Shown: positions 1 through 9,447 of the stretch, piece after piece | Layout: each line of letters begins with the position of its first letter | How positions within the stretch are numbered: position 1 is the first letter of the stretch | Assembly: GCA_002842495.1 (NCBI GenBank) | Contig: PHDB01000002.1 | Location: forward strand, 98,387-162,386 | DNA: 64,000 nt | Direction: 5' to 3' | Source: Bacteroidetes bacterium HGW-Bacteroidetes-6 | GTDB taxonomy: Bacteria; Bacteroidota; Bacteroidia; Bacteroidales; DTU049 | Translations under genes and position numbers: made by a program | The notes under the pieces: generated by a model | The model's input: only the letters and a program-made list of their open reading frames with translations | Told to the model about the DNA's origin: nothing | The model's database searches: none

Positions 1-1530
1 GATACGATAGGCTATTTCATCCATTAATTTTCTATTATTCTCTTCGAGTAGCTGTTTTTTTACTTTTTCCTCAGTTAATTGCTTTTCAAAAGAAATGTTT
101 CTAAAAACAATTTGGAAAGCCGATTTTCCCTTATAGTTTACCCAAACGGGCTTAGTGTCAATAAATATTTTTTCGCCCGTATTGATTTGCTTCAATTCTA
201 CCTCCATAAAATCCACAACACCTCCTGTTTCAACAAACCTTAATCTTTTCTCAATCATTTTAAGAACTTTACTGTCCATCATGGCTGAAAAATCGATTTC
301 TTTGATGTTTTTGCAACCAAAAATTTCAAGTGCAGCATTATTTGCAAAATATACATTGTCGAAATCTCTGATGATGATACCATTCGGAGAAGTGTCAACC
401 AGCATTTTGTAATTTACTTCGCTCTTTTCGAGTGCCTGTTTGCTCAATTCGCGTTCGGTTACATCAATAATAGTAAGTATATGCTGTTTTTCTCCATTGA
501 TAAACCGATATTTCGAGGCAATATCAATATACATTTCGCCTATTGATGTGCAATGTGTTTTGTGACTGATTCCATTGGCAAGTATAAGCTTAAGAACACT
601 GTGGTCTATAATATTGTACAGATTGGTTGGTACATGATGACCCGATTTGTTCATGATGTCTTTAAAAGGATTGTTGCAGAATAAAACATCCCCAAACTGA
701 TTGAGTAATACAACAGCAACCGGCATGTCGTTAAACATTGTTGTCATCGATTCTTCACGTTCAACGAGAAGCTCCTTCTCCTTTTTTTCTTCCGTTATAT
801 CACGAATCAATGCAATAATGAATTTGTCCTGAGGAATCAAATTGCAATTGAATTGCAGCAGTTGTTGTTTATCGGGCAATTCGTATTCGAAAGAAATTTT
901 CTTCATCGTTCGAAGCGATTCCTTCATATGAACCAAAGCCATTTCCTTCAAAAAGGCAGGAAGTTTTAAATCTTGAAATTTCTGACCCTTGAGACGAACA
1001 CTTTCGTCGAAAAGCATTGTGTTTGCATCGGTATTAACGTCAATAACAACAAAATCGTGATCGAACACAAAAACAATTCCCGGAAACGATTTGAAAATAT
1101 TTTCGTAAGACACGTTTTTACTCATCGATGATGCAAGCTTATTCAGCGGGCCAGAATGATCGTAAAAGTAAATGAGTTTGCTATTGTTCTCGAGTAATGT
1201 GGTTTTGTAAAAGAAATATCGAAGAACACCATATTTGTCTTTGAGCGTAATAAAGTCGTTTAAATTAATCCCAAAAGGCAACATATAGTTATCCAGTTCT
1301 ATTAAACCCATGCTTCTATCCGAAGAAGTAACAACGACATCGTTAATGGTAAGATTGTTTTCGGTTTCCTCTTTTAAATATGAAAGTTGAGTATAAAACG
1401 CTTTATTTGCAAAAACAATTACTCCTAATTCGTTTACAAGTATGGCCGGAAACGAATACAAACTGATGTATTGTTTAGCATCGGCAGATAATATTTTTGA
1501 ATCGAAACCAGCGTGTAGAGGGAGCTCCAT
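1..1530 (-). CDS. Multi-PAS sensory protein, truncated by the window edge
   Basis: Open frame on the minus strand from an ATG at 1530 running off the left edge; 510 residues are visible. At least four PAS-type units follow one another (roughly residues 15-125, 140-250, 260-370 and 385-500), with typical motifs such as PAILVNELGVIVFANKAF, IALIRDITEEKKEKE and GIIIRDFDNVYFANNAALE. Units are joined by charged helical linkers ending in the usual E-R-E register. No membrane segment or signal peptide is visible, so it is probably cytoplasmic. The output domain lies outside the window; a histidine kinase is the commonest partner but a HTH or phosphatase is equally possible. The start is the first good ATG and is not proven. 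The gene runs in the same direction as the ywqK-like gene upstream of it. Confidence 0.85.
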   Translation of the reverse strand, partial: MELPLHAGFDSKILSADAKQYISLYSFPAILVNELGVIVFANKAFYTQLSYLKEETENNLTINDVVVTSSDRSMGLIELDNYMLPFGINLNDFITLKDKYGVLRYFFYKTTLLENNSKLIYFYDHSGPLNKLASSMSKNVSYENIFKSFPGIVFVFDHDFVVIDVNTDANTMLFDESVRLKGQKFQDLKLPAFLKEMALVHMKESLRTMKKISFEYELPDKQQLLQFNCNLIPQDKFIIALIRDITEEKKEKELLVEREESMTTMFNDMPVAVVLLNQFGDVLFCNNPFKDIMNKSGHHVPTNLYNIIDHSVLKLILANGISHKTHCTSIGEMYIDIASKYRFINGEKQHILTIIDVTERELSKQALEKSEVNYKMLVDTSPNGIIIRDFDNVYFANNAALEIFGCKNIKEIDFSAMMDSKVLKMIEKRLRFVETGGVVDFMEVELKQINTGEKIFIDTKPVWVNYKGKSAFQIVFRNISFEKQLTEEKVKKQLLEENNRKLMDEIAYRI

Positions 1531-1591
1531 AGGCGGTGGATTTAGGAACCCTCTAATATAGTCAATAAAAAAGCCCCTGTCAAGCCCGTTT

Positions 1592-3115
1592 CTAATCGGT
1601 TGTCGGTTCTATTTCGGGTTTTATTAATACATTGTTATATTTTATCTCCATTCCTTGCCTATATGTAACAATTAATGATAAAGTTCCATCAGATGAATAA
1701 TATTTCCAGTCGCCTTCGCGTAAACCCAAAACATATGAGCCTTCCAGACGTTTATTTCCATTATCAAAATACCATGTATGACGGCCTGTTGGTTGACCAT
1801 CAAAGAATTCTCCTTTAAAAACAAGTTCTCCATCGTCTTTCGAAATACGAGTCCAAACACCAACCTGTTCTCCATCCTGATATTTACCCGTTTCAATAAC
1901 ATCCCCAATAGCATACATCCATTCACCGGTCTGCAAGCCTTCCAAATAAGAGCCTTTTACCAAAACCTGTCCACTATCTGAATATTCTACATAATTTCCT
2001 TCGTGTTCCCCATTAATATACTCTTCTTCTATCAAAATATTTCCGCTTTCATAATAGTACTTCCACTCTCCGTCTGGTATTCCTTTCGAAGTAAACATAC
2101 CCTCCTGCTCTGTTTTGCCATTCCGGTGATAAAATATCCACTTCCCTACCCTTACATTATCTTTGTAAACACCATTTGCCATTAACTCACCGGTTTCGTA
2201 AAATTCTTTCCACGGACCTTGTTTTTTACCCATGGCATCAATAATGCCCTCTCCAACTACTATTCCATCACTAAAAATGTATCCTTTGACAATATGACCA
2301 TTTTCATCAAATTCTCTACGAACACCGTCGGCTTTATTATTGAAATAACTCCCTTCTATTTTTACTTTACCATTACTGTAGTAATCGCGACGGATTTCAT
2401 ATTCTTTTAATTCATCAGCAAATTGAACCGGCTCATCATTGATATATTTCTCAATGCTTAACAGTACACCATTTTCGTCGTATTTTTTTAAATAACCATT
2501 TCGTTTATCGTTGAGATATGTTATTTCCTGCCTGATATTTCCATTCTCATAAAAATCTTTCCAGAGCCCTTGTCGTAAACCATTTTTATCGCGACGATTG
2601 ATGTATTCACGCGAAATAAGAAAACCCTTCTTATACTCCGAAATAAGTATAATAACACTATCGGGGCTAAACTCAAAACCCAATCCATTTTCTAATCCTT
2701 TTTCATATGGAGTAATTCTTTTTATTTTACCATCAGGATAAAAAGATTTGGAATAATTCTCACGGATATCGTTTTCGAAAAAATCTTCTATTATTTCATT
2801 TTTTAAATATGTTCGTCGAATACCATTTTTTAATCCTGCTGAGTAATTAATTTCAGATTGTATAGTACTGTCTTCGGCATAAAAACGCCAGATACTGTCG
2901 AGCTTAAAATTCTTTCTATTACCTTCCGATTTTAAGGTTCCATTATCATAGTAAGCTTTCCAATATCCATCAGGTTTTCCATTGTGCAAATATCCTTCCG
3001 AAGAAACAATTCCATTGGAATAGGTATATTTTACATATTTCCACGATGAATCAACCTGAGCAAAAACAAAGCTGCTTAAAAAAACAAAAAAAATGATTGC
3101 ATTTATTCTTTTCAT
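1592..3115 (-). CDS. YwqK-like MORN-variant repeat protein, exported
   Basis: 507 residues beginning with a signal peptide (MKRINAIIFFVFLSSFVFAQ). The rest is about 18 degenerate repeats of roughly 22-24 residues around the pattern G-x-W-x-x-Y-Y-x-N-G-x-x-x-x-E-G-x-Y, the MORN_2/YwqK variant annotated as 'toxin-antitoxin system YwqK family antitoxin'. That name derives from a Bacillus locus and no toxin lies nearby, so the function is better left open: a secreted or periplasmic repeat-fold protein. It starts 3 bp after nadA ends, so the two are probably co-transcribed. Confidence 0.85.
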   Translation of the reverse strand: MKRINAIIFFVFLSSFVFAQVDSSWKYVKYTYSNGIVSSEGYLHNGKPDGYWKAYYDNGTLKSEGNRKNFKLDSIWRFYAEDSTIQSEINYSAGLKNGIRRTYLKNEIIEDFFENDIRENYSKSFYPDGKIKRITPYEKGLENGLGFEFSPDSVIILISEYKKGFLISREYINRRDKNGLRQGLWKDFYENGNIRQEITYLNDKRNGYLKKYDENGVLLSIEKYINDEPVQFADELKEYEIRRDYYSNGKVKIEGSYFNNKADGVRREFDENGHIVKGYIFSDGIVVGEGIIDAMGKKQGPWKEFYETGELMANGVYKDNVRVGKWIFYHRNGKTEQEGMFTSKGIPDGEWKYYYESGNILIEEEYINGEHEGNYVEYSDSGQVLVKGSYLEGLQTGEWMYAIGDVIETGKYQDGEQVGVWTRISKDDGELVFKGEFFDGQPTGRHTWYFDNGNKRLEGSYVLGLREGDWKYYSSDGTLSLIVTYRQGMEIKYNNVLIKPEIEPTTD

Positions 3116-3118
3116 GAT

Positions 3119-4042
3119 TTAACTCATTTCGAGCATTCTTTTCAACGGTTTAATAGCAGCACTTATTATTTGATCATCAAGAAATATCTCATTTGATTCA
3201 GTTTCTAAAACCTGCTCAATTTTTTCCAGTGTATTCATTTTCATATAAATACAATCATTACAATTACAATTTTCGTCGACAGGGACAACTATGAATTCTT
3301 TTTGTGGCGACGCTTTCTGCATTTGATGAATAATACCACCTTCCGTAGCTACAATATATTTTTGACTTGCATCGGTTTTTGTATAATTAAGTAAAGCCTG
3401 GGTTGAACCAATAAAATCGGCCAATTCCAAAACAGGAGACTTACATTCAGGATGTGCAATAAGCTTAAAATCAGGATTTTTTAATTTTAGATTTATTACA
3501 TTTTCTATTGAAAGTTGGTCATGAACGTGACAACTTCCGTTCCACAATACCATATTTCTTCCTGTTTTTGCATTGATATAAGAACCCAGATTACGATCGG
3601 GCGCAAAAACAATTTTTTCATTTTCGGGAAGTTGTTCTACTATTTTCAAAGCATTCGAAGATGTAACAATAATATCGCTTAATGTTTTCACCCGCGCTGA
3701 AGCATTCACATAAGTCAATACTATATGATCTTTATAGTCTTTTAAAAACAATTCAAACTCATCGGCTGGACAACTATCGGCAAGTGAACAACCCGCATTC
3801 ATATCCGGAATAAGTACTTTTTTATTAGGATTCAGTATTTTTGCTGTTTCAGCCATAAAATGTACGCCTGCAAAAACAATAATATCGGCTTCAATTTTTA
3901 CAGCTGCTTGTGCCAAAGCCAAACTATCTCCAACAAAATCGGCAAGTTCCTGAATTTCAGGAATCTGATAATAATGCGCTAAAATAACGGCATTCTTTTC
4001 AGTTTTCAACCGATTAATATTATTAATTATATTCTTTTTCAT
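3119..4042 (-). CDS. nadA: Quinolinate synthase NadA
   Basis: 307 residues, normal for the short NadA form. NadA condenses iminoaspartate with dihydroxyacetone phosphate to quinolinate in NAD biosynthesis and is a cytoplasmic [4Fe-4S] enzyme. Likely cluster cysteines are Cys85 (NAGCSLADSC), Cys171 (WNGSCHVH) and Cys264 (CNCNDC region), matching the three-cysteine pattern of the family. Other family motifs are AHYYQIPEIQELADFVGDS, GVHFMAETAKIL and APDRNLGSYI. nadB and nadC are not in the window. It is the first gene left of the 4043-4555 gap and is followed after 3 bp by the YwqK-like gene. Confidence 0.95.
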   Translation of the reverse strand: MKKNIINNINRLKTEKNAVILAHYYQIPEIQELADFVGDSLALAQAAVKIEADIIVFAGVHFMAETAKILNPNKKVLIPDMNAGCSLADSCPADEFELFLKDYKDHIVLTYVNASARVKTLSDIIVTSSNALKIVEQLPENEKIVFAPDRNLGSYINAKTGRNMVLWNGSCHVHDQLSIENVINLKLKNPDFKLIAHPECKSPVLELADFIGSTQALLNYTKTDASQKYIVATEGGIIHQMQKASPQKEFIVVPVDENCNCNDCIYMKMNTLEKIEQVLETESNEIFLDDQIISAAIKPLKRMLEMS

Positions 4043-4131
4043 TTTTAAAAAAAGATTTAATCATAATAACAAGCTCTGTGAATTGGTTGATATTAATCGA
4101 CAGAAAATTTGGAAAAGTTCATTATCATATT

Positions 4132-4534
4132 TTATCAACCTGTTTTGCTTGTTTTTCAACCACAAATATAACTGTTTTTATGTAATTTGGCTATGTTATA
4201 AACAATATGTTGAAAACCATATTTGTTGAAAATAGAGTGAGTTTCAACATTACACAAATTGTTGAAAAGACGTTGATTTTTATGTATAAAAATTCGAATA
4301 TTTGTTGTTCTTGATATAAACTTGCTGCATATATATGAATTTGAAAAAATACCAAAAAAAGTTTCATCTGTTTTTCAACAATAATGTTGGTGTATATTTA
4401 ATAACCTGTTATGTATCTGATACAGATGATTTTTGATTCAATAAATTACTAAATAGTGCTTATATATCGAATTTATTTAATTGATTATCAACATTTTTCT
4501 TATTTTAACAGCTAACTAGCGAAAATGTTGATAA
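4132..4534. other. Cluster of TTWTCAACA boxes in an AT-rich divergent gap; candidate oriC
   Basis: The 513-bp gap between nadA (-) and rpiB (+) holds no gene. It contains repeated 9-mers: TGTTGAAAA at 4208-4216, 4224-4232 and 4260-4268, its complement TTTTCAACA at 4372-4380, TTATCAACA at 4485-4493, TGTTGATAA at 4526-4534, and near-copies TTATCAACC (4132), TTTTCAACC (4153) and GTTTCAACA (4241). TTATCAACA is one base from the DnaA box TTATCCACA. Nine boxes on both strands, high AT content and outward-facing flanking genes fit a replication origin. No dnaA gene is present, so this is an inference; a large autoregulated promoter is the alternative. Confidence 0.45.
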
Positions 4535-4555
4535 CTTTGCCCAAAATTATAAATA

Positions 4556-4993
4556 ATGCATGTTGAAAACATTGTTATAGCCTGCGATCATGCAGGTTAT
4601 AAATTGAAAAAGAAAATAATGAAAAACTTTTCGAAGAAGGTTTATTTCACTGATATGGGAACCGACTCGGAAGAAAGTTGTGATTATCCTGACTATGCAC
4701 ACAAAGCTATGGTTGCTGTTACACGTGGCGAAGTAAGTTATGCTATTTTATTGTGTGGTTCGGGAAATGGGATGACAATAGCTGCCAATAAACACAAATT
4801 GGTTCGTTGTGCTTTGGCCTGGAATAAAGAAATTGCTGAACTTGCCCGTTTGCACAACAACGCAAATGTATTATCTATTCCGGCGCGTTTTGTTACCGAC
4901 GACGAAGCTTACGAAATTGTGGAAGCTTTTCTCGAAACCCAATTCGAGGGTGGCCGACACGAACGCAGGGTAGAGAAAATTTCGCAATATTGA
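4556..4993 (+). CDS. rpiB: Ribose-5-phosphate isomerase B (RpiB/LacA/LacB family)
   Basis: 145 residues, typical length. Interconverts ribose 5-phosphate and ribulose 5-phosphate in the non-oxidative pentose phosphate pathway; cytoplasmic. Family motifs visible: ACDHAG (residues 9-14), YPDYA (44-48), the catalytic Cys67 in CGSGNG and HNNANVL followed by the SIPAR segment. The usual CGTG/SGIG glycine loop has Asn at its fifth position, a common variant. It is the first gene to the right of the box-rich gap at 4132-4534 and is read away from it. Confidence 0.93.
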   Translation: MHVENIVIACDHAGYKLKKKIMKNFSKKVYFTDMGTDSEESCDYPDYAHKAMVAVTRGEVSYAILLCGSGNGMTIAANKHKLVRCALAWNKEIAELARLHNNANVLSIPARFVTDDEAYEIVEAFLETQFEGGRHERRVEKISQY

Positions 4994-5114
4994 TAATTCT
5001 GCATTTTTCTGTTTATTTTCGCATGAATTTATTGATATTTGCAACAGAAACATTGCAAAATTGTCGAAAACGTGACCGTAAGTTAGTTATTAATTGAAAT
5101 AAATACCAAGCATA

Positions 5115-6494
5115 ATGAATTCAGCCAGCCTTAAGTCGTTCAATCAGAATATTTCTGAAAAGTTGACCGATGATAGTTTGCAATTGATTATGCATAAAAA
5201 CACCAACACTTATAATCAAAAATACAGTATTGGTGTTAAACAATTCGATGATTTAAAAGCTTGTAAAGAAAGAATATCGTTTTTAAAAACAAAAAGCATC
5301 AACAATCTCGATAAATATTTGCTTGAATTTGAAAGTAAATTTATCAGAAATGGTGGAGCTGTTTATTGGGCCGATACAGCCGATGATGTTATTAGAATTT
5401 TATTGGAATTGCTTCCTGCCGACCGAAGCTTAATTGTTAAGTCGAAAAGTATGGCAACCGAAGAGGTCGATTTTAATTTACATTTTCAGGAACGCGGCGA
5501 CGAAGTGATTGAAACCGATTTGGGTGAGTTTATTGTTCAGCAAATGGGTCAAAAACCATCGCATATAACTGCACCGGCATTGCATTTGTCGCGCGAACAA
5601 ATTGCATCTTTTTTAAGTACTCGCTTTGGAATAGACAGCCAATCGACAGCAGAAGAAATAACAGCATTTGTACGAAAACTGCTGAGAACAAAATTTTTCA
5701 CAGCAAGTGTTGGTGTTAGTGGAGCCAATTTTTTGGTTGCCGATACAGGCTCGGTAGCCATTACCGAAAACGAAGGAAATGCTTCTTTGGTAACTGCCTG
5801 GCCCCAAAAACACGTTGTTATTGCGGGTATCGAAAAGGTGATTCCCTCTATCAAAGATTTGTATTTGCTTTGGCCAATGCTGGCTACGCATGCTACAGGA
5901 CAGAGATTGTCGGCTTATAATCATATTATTTCGGGTCCTGCCCGAAGTGCCGAATTGGACGGTCCGTCCGAAATGTATGTAATTCTAATCAACAACAATC
6001 GGCATCGGTTGCTCGACGACATTGGGCTTCGTCAATCGCTCAACTGTATTCGTTGTGGCGCATGTGCCAGTGTTTGCCCTGTATTTCGTCGACTTACCGG
6101 CCATTCGTATCATTCCGTTTACAGCGGGCCTATTGGTTCGGTTATCACTCCACACCTACAGCCCGACAACTCGTTATTTCATTTATCTTTTGCTTCAACA
6201 TTGTGTGGTGCATGTACCAGCCAATGTCCTTCGAATATTCCGCTGCATGAGCTGTTGCTTTATAACCGGAGCATAGCTGTTGTGCAAAAAGAAATTCCTG
6301 CCAGAGAAGCTCGTATCGTTAAAATGTTGCTTAAAAGGCTTAGGAGTCGAAAAAACATGGATTTCTGGGGTCCTAAAATAAAAAACATTGCATTCAAAAT
6401 TGTCATGCGCAAATCGTGGCTGCGACATCGTTCAGCGGTAAATTTTTCGTCGCAGAGTTTCAACAAAGAAATGACTGCCAAAACGGAAAAATAA
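5115..6494 (+). CDS. lutB: LutB-like LUD-domain iron-sulfur protein
   Basis: 459 residues. The N-terminal two thirds form a LUD domain (ITAPALHLSREQIA, GVSGANFLVADTGSV, HVVIAGIEKVIPS), followed by two ferredoxin-type cysteine clusters, CIRCGACASVCPVF and CGACTSQCPSNIP, then a basic tail. This is the layout of LutB/YkgF, a subunit of the three-part L-lactate dehydrogenase complex LutABC. Neither lutA nor lutC is adjacent: rpiB lies upstream and a convergent membrane-protein gene follows after 13 bp. The partners may be elsewhere, or this homologue may serve another oxidation. Symbol given by domain layout only. Confidence 0.85.
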   Translation: MNSASLKSFNQNISEKLTDDSLQLIMHKNTNTYNQKYSIGVKQFDDLKACKERISFLKTKSINNLDKYLLEFESKFIRNGGAVYWADTADDVIRILLELLPADRSLIVKSKSMATEEVDFNLHFQERGDEVIETDLGEFIVQQMGQKPSHITAPALHLSREQIASFLSTRFGIDSQSTAEEITAFVRKLLRTKFFTASVGVSGANFLVADTGSVAITENEGNASLVTAWPQKHVVIAGIEKVIPSIKDLYLLWPMLATHATGQRLSAYNHIISGPARSAELDGPSEMYVILINNNRHRLLDDIGLRQSLNCIRCGACASVCPVFRRLTGHSYHSVYSGPIGSVITPHLQPDNSLFHLSFASTLCGACTSQCPSNIPLHELLLYNRSIAVVQKEIPAREARIVKMLLKRLRSRKNMDFWGPKIKNIAFKIVMRKSWLRHRSAVNFSSQSFNKEMTAKTEK

Positions 6495-6507
6495 TTTGAT
6501 TTTTTAT

Positions 6508-7023
6508 TTAGAGGTTTTCAAGTGCTTTCCAAACGGGATAAAACATTCCGGAAATTAGCATTAGTGTTATAAATGGACGGTTGATGTTCTGCCATTTATA
6601 ATTTTTGTGTTTGATGGCTTCGGCAAGATGGTTAATCCCCGAAAAGAAGAAAAAGAAAATAAAGGCAAAGAAAATAGTCAATTCAGCGAGTATACCCCAA
6701 TTGAGAAAAAATATTGCAGCAGCAATTATTGCATACGACAAAAGTGCAATTGACGATTGACGTTGATAATTGCTTCCTGTTTCAAAACCTTTGTTTTCGG
6801 CCGATTTTTTCCCAAAAAACAAACCTTCCAGACCCGAAAGTCCTGCTATACTTGCAATAATAACAGGAATCATAAAATGCAGTTGAGCACCGGGATTGTA
6901 AATTTCGCCGCTAAAACCAATTGAATACCCATAATAGAAAGCAAAGCAAACAATGGCAATTCGAAGAATATCCAAAATATTAAGCAACATTGTTTTTAGG
7001 TTTAAGTTGATAATTTTAACCAA
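6508..7023 (-). CDS. Small integral membrane protein, possibly DUF6790-like
   Basis: 171 residues with four to five hydrophobic segments (about residues 14-32, 50-66, 92-108, 110-130 and 150-168). I do not recognise a catalytic motif. The spacing of helices and the segment SGINHLAEAIKHKNY recall the DUF6790 family, but that is a weak call. An internal ATG at 6990 would give a shorter protein. A -7 element (TATCTTTG on the minus strand) at 7041-7048 fits a promoter close to the longer start. It is convergent with the lutB-like gene and lies 33 bp downstream of the DUF418 gene. Confidence 0.6.
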   Translation of the reverse strand: MVKIINLNLKTMLLNILDILRIAIVCFAFYYGYSIGFSGEIYNPGAQLHFMIPVIIASIAGLSGLEGLFFGKKSAENKGFETGSNYQRQSSIALLSYAIIAAAIFFLNWGILAELTIFFAFIFFFFFSGINHLAEAIKHKNYKWQNINRPFITLMLISGMFYPVWKALENL

Positions 7024-7056
7024 TTCATTTCGAGTACATTCAAAGATAGTAAGTTT

Positions 7057-8232
7057 TTATCGATATGTCAGTCGTCTCCAAATTTTTTCCAGTGGTCCAG
7101 AGTTAAAATAGTGAAACCAAATACTGCTGTAAATTAATTGCACACAATAAATTGCCACTGCAATACAAACCACCAGAATCACGTTTGTTTGACCAAAGAG
7201 ACCAAACCCCCAACCATAAAAAATTATTGCAAGAAGAAGCGATTGCATGAGATAGTTTGTGAGCGACATTCGACCCATGAGAGCAACAGGTTTAAAAATA
7301 TTGGCAATCTTTACAAACGAAGTTAACAGTAGGATGAGCAAAATGTAGGTTCCTGCCATAAAGAGATTCATGAATTCGTAACCGGCCATGTAAACAGCTA
7401 TTGCATAAGGGCTATCGAAATCGGCAATTTTTTCGTATCCGAAATAAGCCAGAGTGGCAATTCCGGCAACAATAATAAGAATTAACGTCCACAACAATTT
7501 CTTTTTGAAAACCACTTGCTGCAAATTGAAGCGCGAGCAAACAAAACCCATCAATCCAACACCCATTATTTTTGGCAGGTAATAAAACAGGTTATTGTTT
7601 CTAAAAGCAAAATATTCTTGAATACGAAGCTGTAAAATATCGAAATAATTCCCACTGCTATAAACAACCCGCGCTTTATCCAGGCATTCGGTACATGTTG
7701 ATGTCATTGCATCGGGTAAATCGACCCACAAGCCTGCACTCAACCACATTGCAATAAAAAAATAGAAAAACAAAGCAATAAAAATCTGTATTGCTGCAGA
7801 TAGTTTTCGAAGCGAAAAAATGACCATTCCTGCTATTGCATATGCAAATAAAATATCGCCAGCCCAAAGGAGTAACACATGAAACACACCAAAAAGTGAC
7901 AATATCAACATTCGACGACCAAAAAACCCTCCAAAATTTTGATTGTTGGAGATAAATTTGTGGTATTGCATATAAATGCCATACCCAAACATGAAGCTGA
8001 ACAAAAAAATGAATTTGTCGACAGAAAGACTTATAAAAATGCTGTAAAATTGCTGCTGTATAGTGTCGGGAATAGAATTATAATACCCTCCGAAATTAAA
8101 GAAAGAAGAATTGAAACCTAAGGAATTTACCATTACAATACCCAGTAGTGCAAATCCGCGTATAATATCGAGACTTGCAATTCGTTGCGACGCTGGAGTG
8201 TAATTTACCGTGTTTTGCCCCGTGTAATTCAT
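7057..8232 (-). CDS. DUF418 / YeiB-family membrane protein
   Basis: 391 residues, normal for the family, with about nine hydrophobic helices. The N-terminus RIASLDIIRGFALLGIVMVNS is the DUF418/YeiB opening motif (also related to acyltransferase_3-like and heparan-alpha-glucosaminide N-acetyltransferase folds). The C-terminal DUF418 region reads PVALMGRMSLTNYLMQSL and ends with the usual F-G-P-L-E-x-x-W-R motif as YFNSGPLEKIWRRLTYR. The role is unproven; a membrane acyl-transfer or transport role is generally proposed. An own promoter is suggested by TAGCTTTG on the minus strand at 8259-8266. Confidence 0.85.
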   Translation of the reverse strand: MNYTGQNTVNYTPASQRIASLDIIRGFALLGIVMVNSLGFNSSFFNFGGYYNSIPDTIQQQFYSIFISLSVDKFIFLFSFMFGYGIYMQYHKFISNNQNFGGFFGRRMLILSLFGVFHVLLLWAGDILFAYAIAGMVIFSLRKLSAAIQIFIALFFYFFIAMWLSAGLWVDLPDAMTSTCTECLDKARVVYSSGNYFDILQLRIQEYFAFRNNNLFYYLPKIMGVGLMGFVCSRFNLQQVVFKKKLLWTLILIIVAGIATLAYFGYEKIADFDSPYAIAVYMAGYEFMNLFMAGTYILLILLLTSFVKIANIFKPVALMGRMSLTNYLMQSLLLAIIFYGWGFGLFGQTNVILVVCIAVAIYCVQLIYSSIWFHYFNSGPLEKIWRRLTYR

Positions 8233-8258
8233 GGTATAAAATTTTGGATAACTGTTTA

Positions 8259-8266
8259 CAAAGCTA
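8259..8266 (-). promoter_or_regulatory. Bacteroidota -7 element for the DUF418 gene
   Basis: TAGCTTTG on the minus strand matches the TAnnTTTG consensus and sits 27 bp before the ATG at 8232. An inverted repeat CGTGAA-N4-TTCACG lies just upstream at 8279-8294 and could be an operator; no regulator can be named. Confidence 0.45.
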
Positions 8267-8433
8267 AATATTTTTCCACGTGAAACAATTCACGAAATCC
8301 TTTTGCTCAATTGATTGACACAAAGCATCAATTTTTGAATTGTATCACTCAGCATCTTCCCCACCCCATTAAGTCAAATTATTTTTTCATTGATGTAATA
8401 AAGCGACGATTTTTCCGATATTGATTGAGCGGG

Positions 8434-8441
8434 TATCTTTG
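8434..8441 (+). promoter_or_regulatory. Bacteroidota -7 element for the secreted protein at 8514
   Basis: TATCTTTG matches TAnnTTTG and implies a start of transcription near 8447, giving a leader of about 65 nt. It also shows that an upstream in-frame ATG at 8421 cannot be the start, since that codon lies before the transcript would begin. Confidence 0.5.
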
Positions 8442-8513
8442 TGCCGAAGACAATTGATCCGTTTCGTAACATCAAATATAAAAATACTAACTTTGTCAGG
8501 TAAATCAGTGTTC

Positions 8514-9374
8514 ATGAAATCAATTCTTACTCTTGCAGTTCTGTTTTTTGCTACTATTTTGATAGCTCAAAACGCCGATAAAGAAAATAATCAAAAACAT
8601 CCCCGCAACCCGTTTTACCAATCGGCCAAGGGTTTTATTCTTTGGGAGGATTTCGAATCGGGTACCATGCCTCCTCCCGGATGGCAGCTACAATCGGGCG
8701 CAACACCTCAAACATGGGACACCGCATCGTTCGATCCGTTTGCGGGTAGCTATTATGCTCTTTGCAAATACGACGAAACACTTATTGGAAATCAGGATGA
8801 ATATTTGATTTCCCGAGTAGTAGATATGCAGACATTTTCGACCGCTGTACTTACATTTTATTTTCAGTTTTCACAATATTGGGGTATTTACCCCGAGGAT
8901 AATTATAATTTGTATGTGCTGGCCAGCACCGACAGTGCTCAAACTTTTCCTGATACATTATGGAGCGAGCTCAGCACCGATACTTCGGCATGGATTAGCT
9001 TCGAGTGGGTGATGGGTCAAATCGATTTGTCGTTGTATATTGGTCAACCCGAATTTGCTCTTGCATTTGTTTATAGTGGGTTTGATGGAGCCGAAGCAGC
9101 CTTGGATGATATCAGCATCGAAACAACAGGTGGCTTCGAAGAAAACAATTTGAATGTTTCTGTTTATCCGAACCCGGCAAGTGAAATGCTGCGTGTAAGT
9201 ACTACCGAGAAGGGTAACCTTGAATTAAGCGATTTTGCCGGAAGAATCATTTATCGTGAAAATTTTGATGGAGATGCAATCATCGATGTAAGTTCAGTTC
9301 CAACAGGTTTGTATTTGCTTACGATTAAAAGCGAGAATGGTACAGCTGCCAAAGCAGTTGAAATAGGTCGCTAG
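8514..9374 (+). CDS. T9SS-exported protein with choice-of-anchor-J-like domain
   Basis: 286 residues from the ATG at 8514, which opens a signal peptide (MKSILTLAVLFFATILIAQ). The middle (about 40-205) contains the pattern WEDFESGTMPPPGW, then DEYLISRVVDM and a late ALDDISIE, the layout of the choice-of-anchor J / MAM-like beta-sandwich found in secreted Bacteroidota proteins. The C-terminal 70 residues are a type A sorting domain (VYPNPASEMLRVS ... GLYLLTIKSENG). It should cross the outer membrane by type IX secretion. No enzymatic motif is seen. Followed by a strong terminator. Confidence 0.85.
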   Translation: MKSILTLAVLFFATILIAQNADKENNQKHPRNPFYQSAKGFILWEDFESGTMPPPGWQLQSGATPQTWDTASFDPFAGSYYALCKYDETLIGNQDEYLISRVVDMQTFSTAVLTFYFQFSQYWGIYPEDNYNLYVLASTDSAQTFPDTLWSELSTDTSAWISFEWVMGQIDLSLYIGQPEFALAFVYSGFDGAEAALDDISIETTGGFEENNLNVSVYPNPASEMLRVSTTEKGNLELSDFAGRIIYRENFDGDAIIDVSSVPTGLYLLTIKSENGTAAKAVEIGR

Positions 9375-9388
9375 ATTGATATTTTTTA

Positions 9389-9427
9389 AAAAGCCCGGCT
9401 GATTATTTTCAGCCGGGCTTTTTTATT
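9389..9427 (+). terminator. Rho-independent terminator
   Basis: A 10-bp perfect stem AAGCCCGGCT / AGCCGGGCTT at 9391-9420 with a 10-nt loop and a following T-run. It ends the gene at 8514 and, read in reverse, can also serve the convergent WD40 gene. Confidence 0.9.
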
Positions 9428-9447
9428 AATTTCCAACGAAGCTAACA

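Noticed and set aside
9391..9420. Considered as part of a REP or attC-like element
   Set aside because: A simple perfect stem with T-run between convergent genes; an ordinary terminator explains it.
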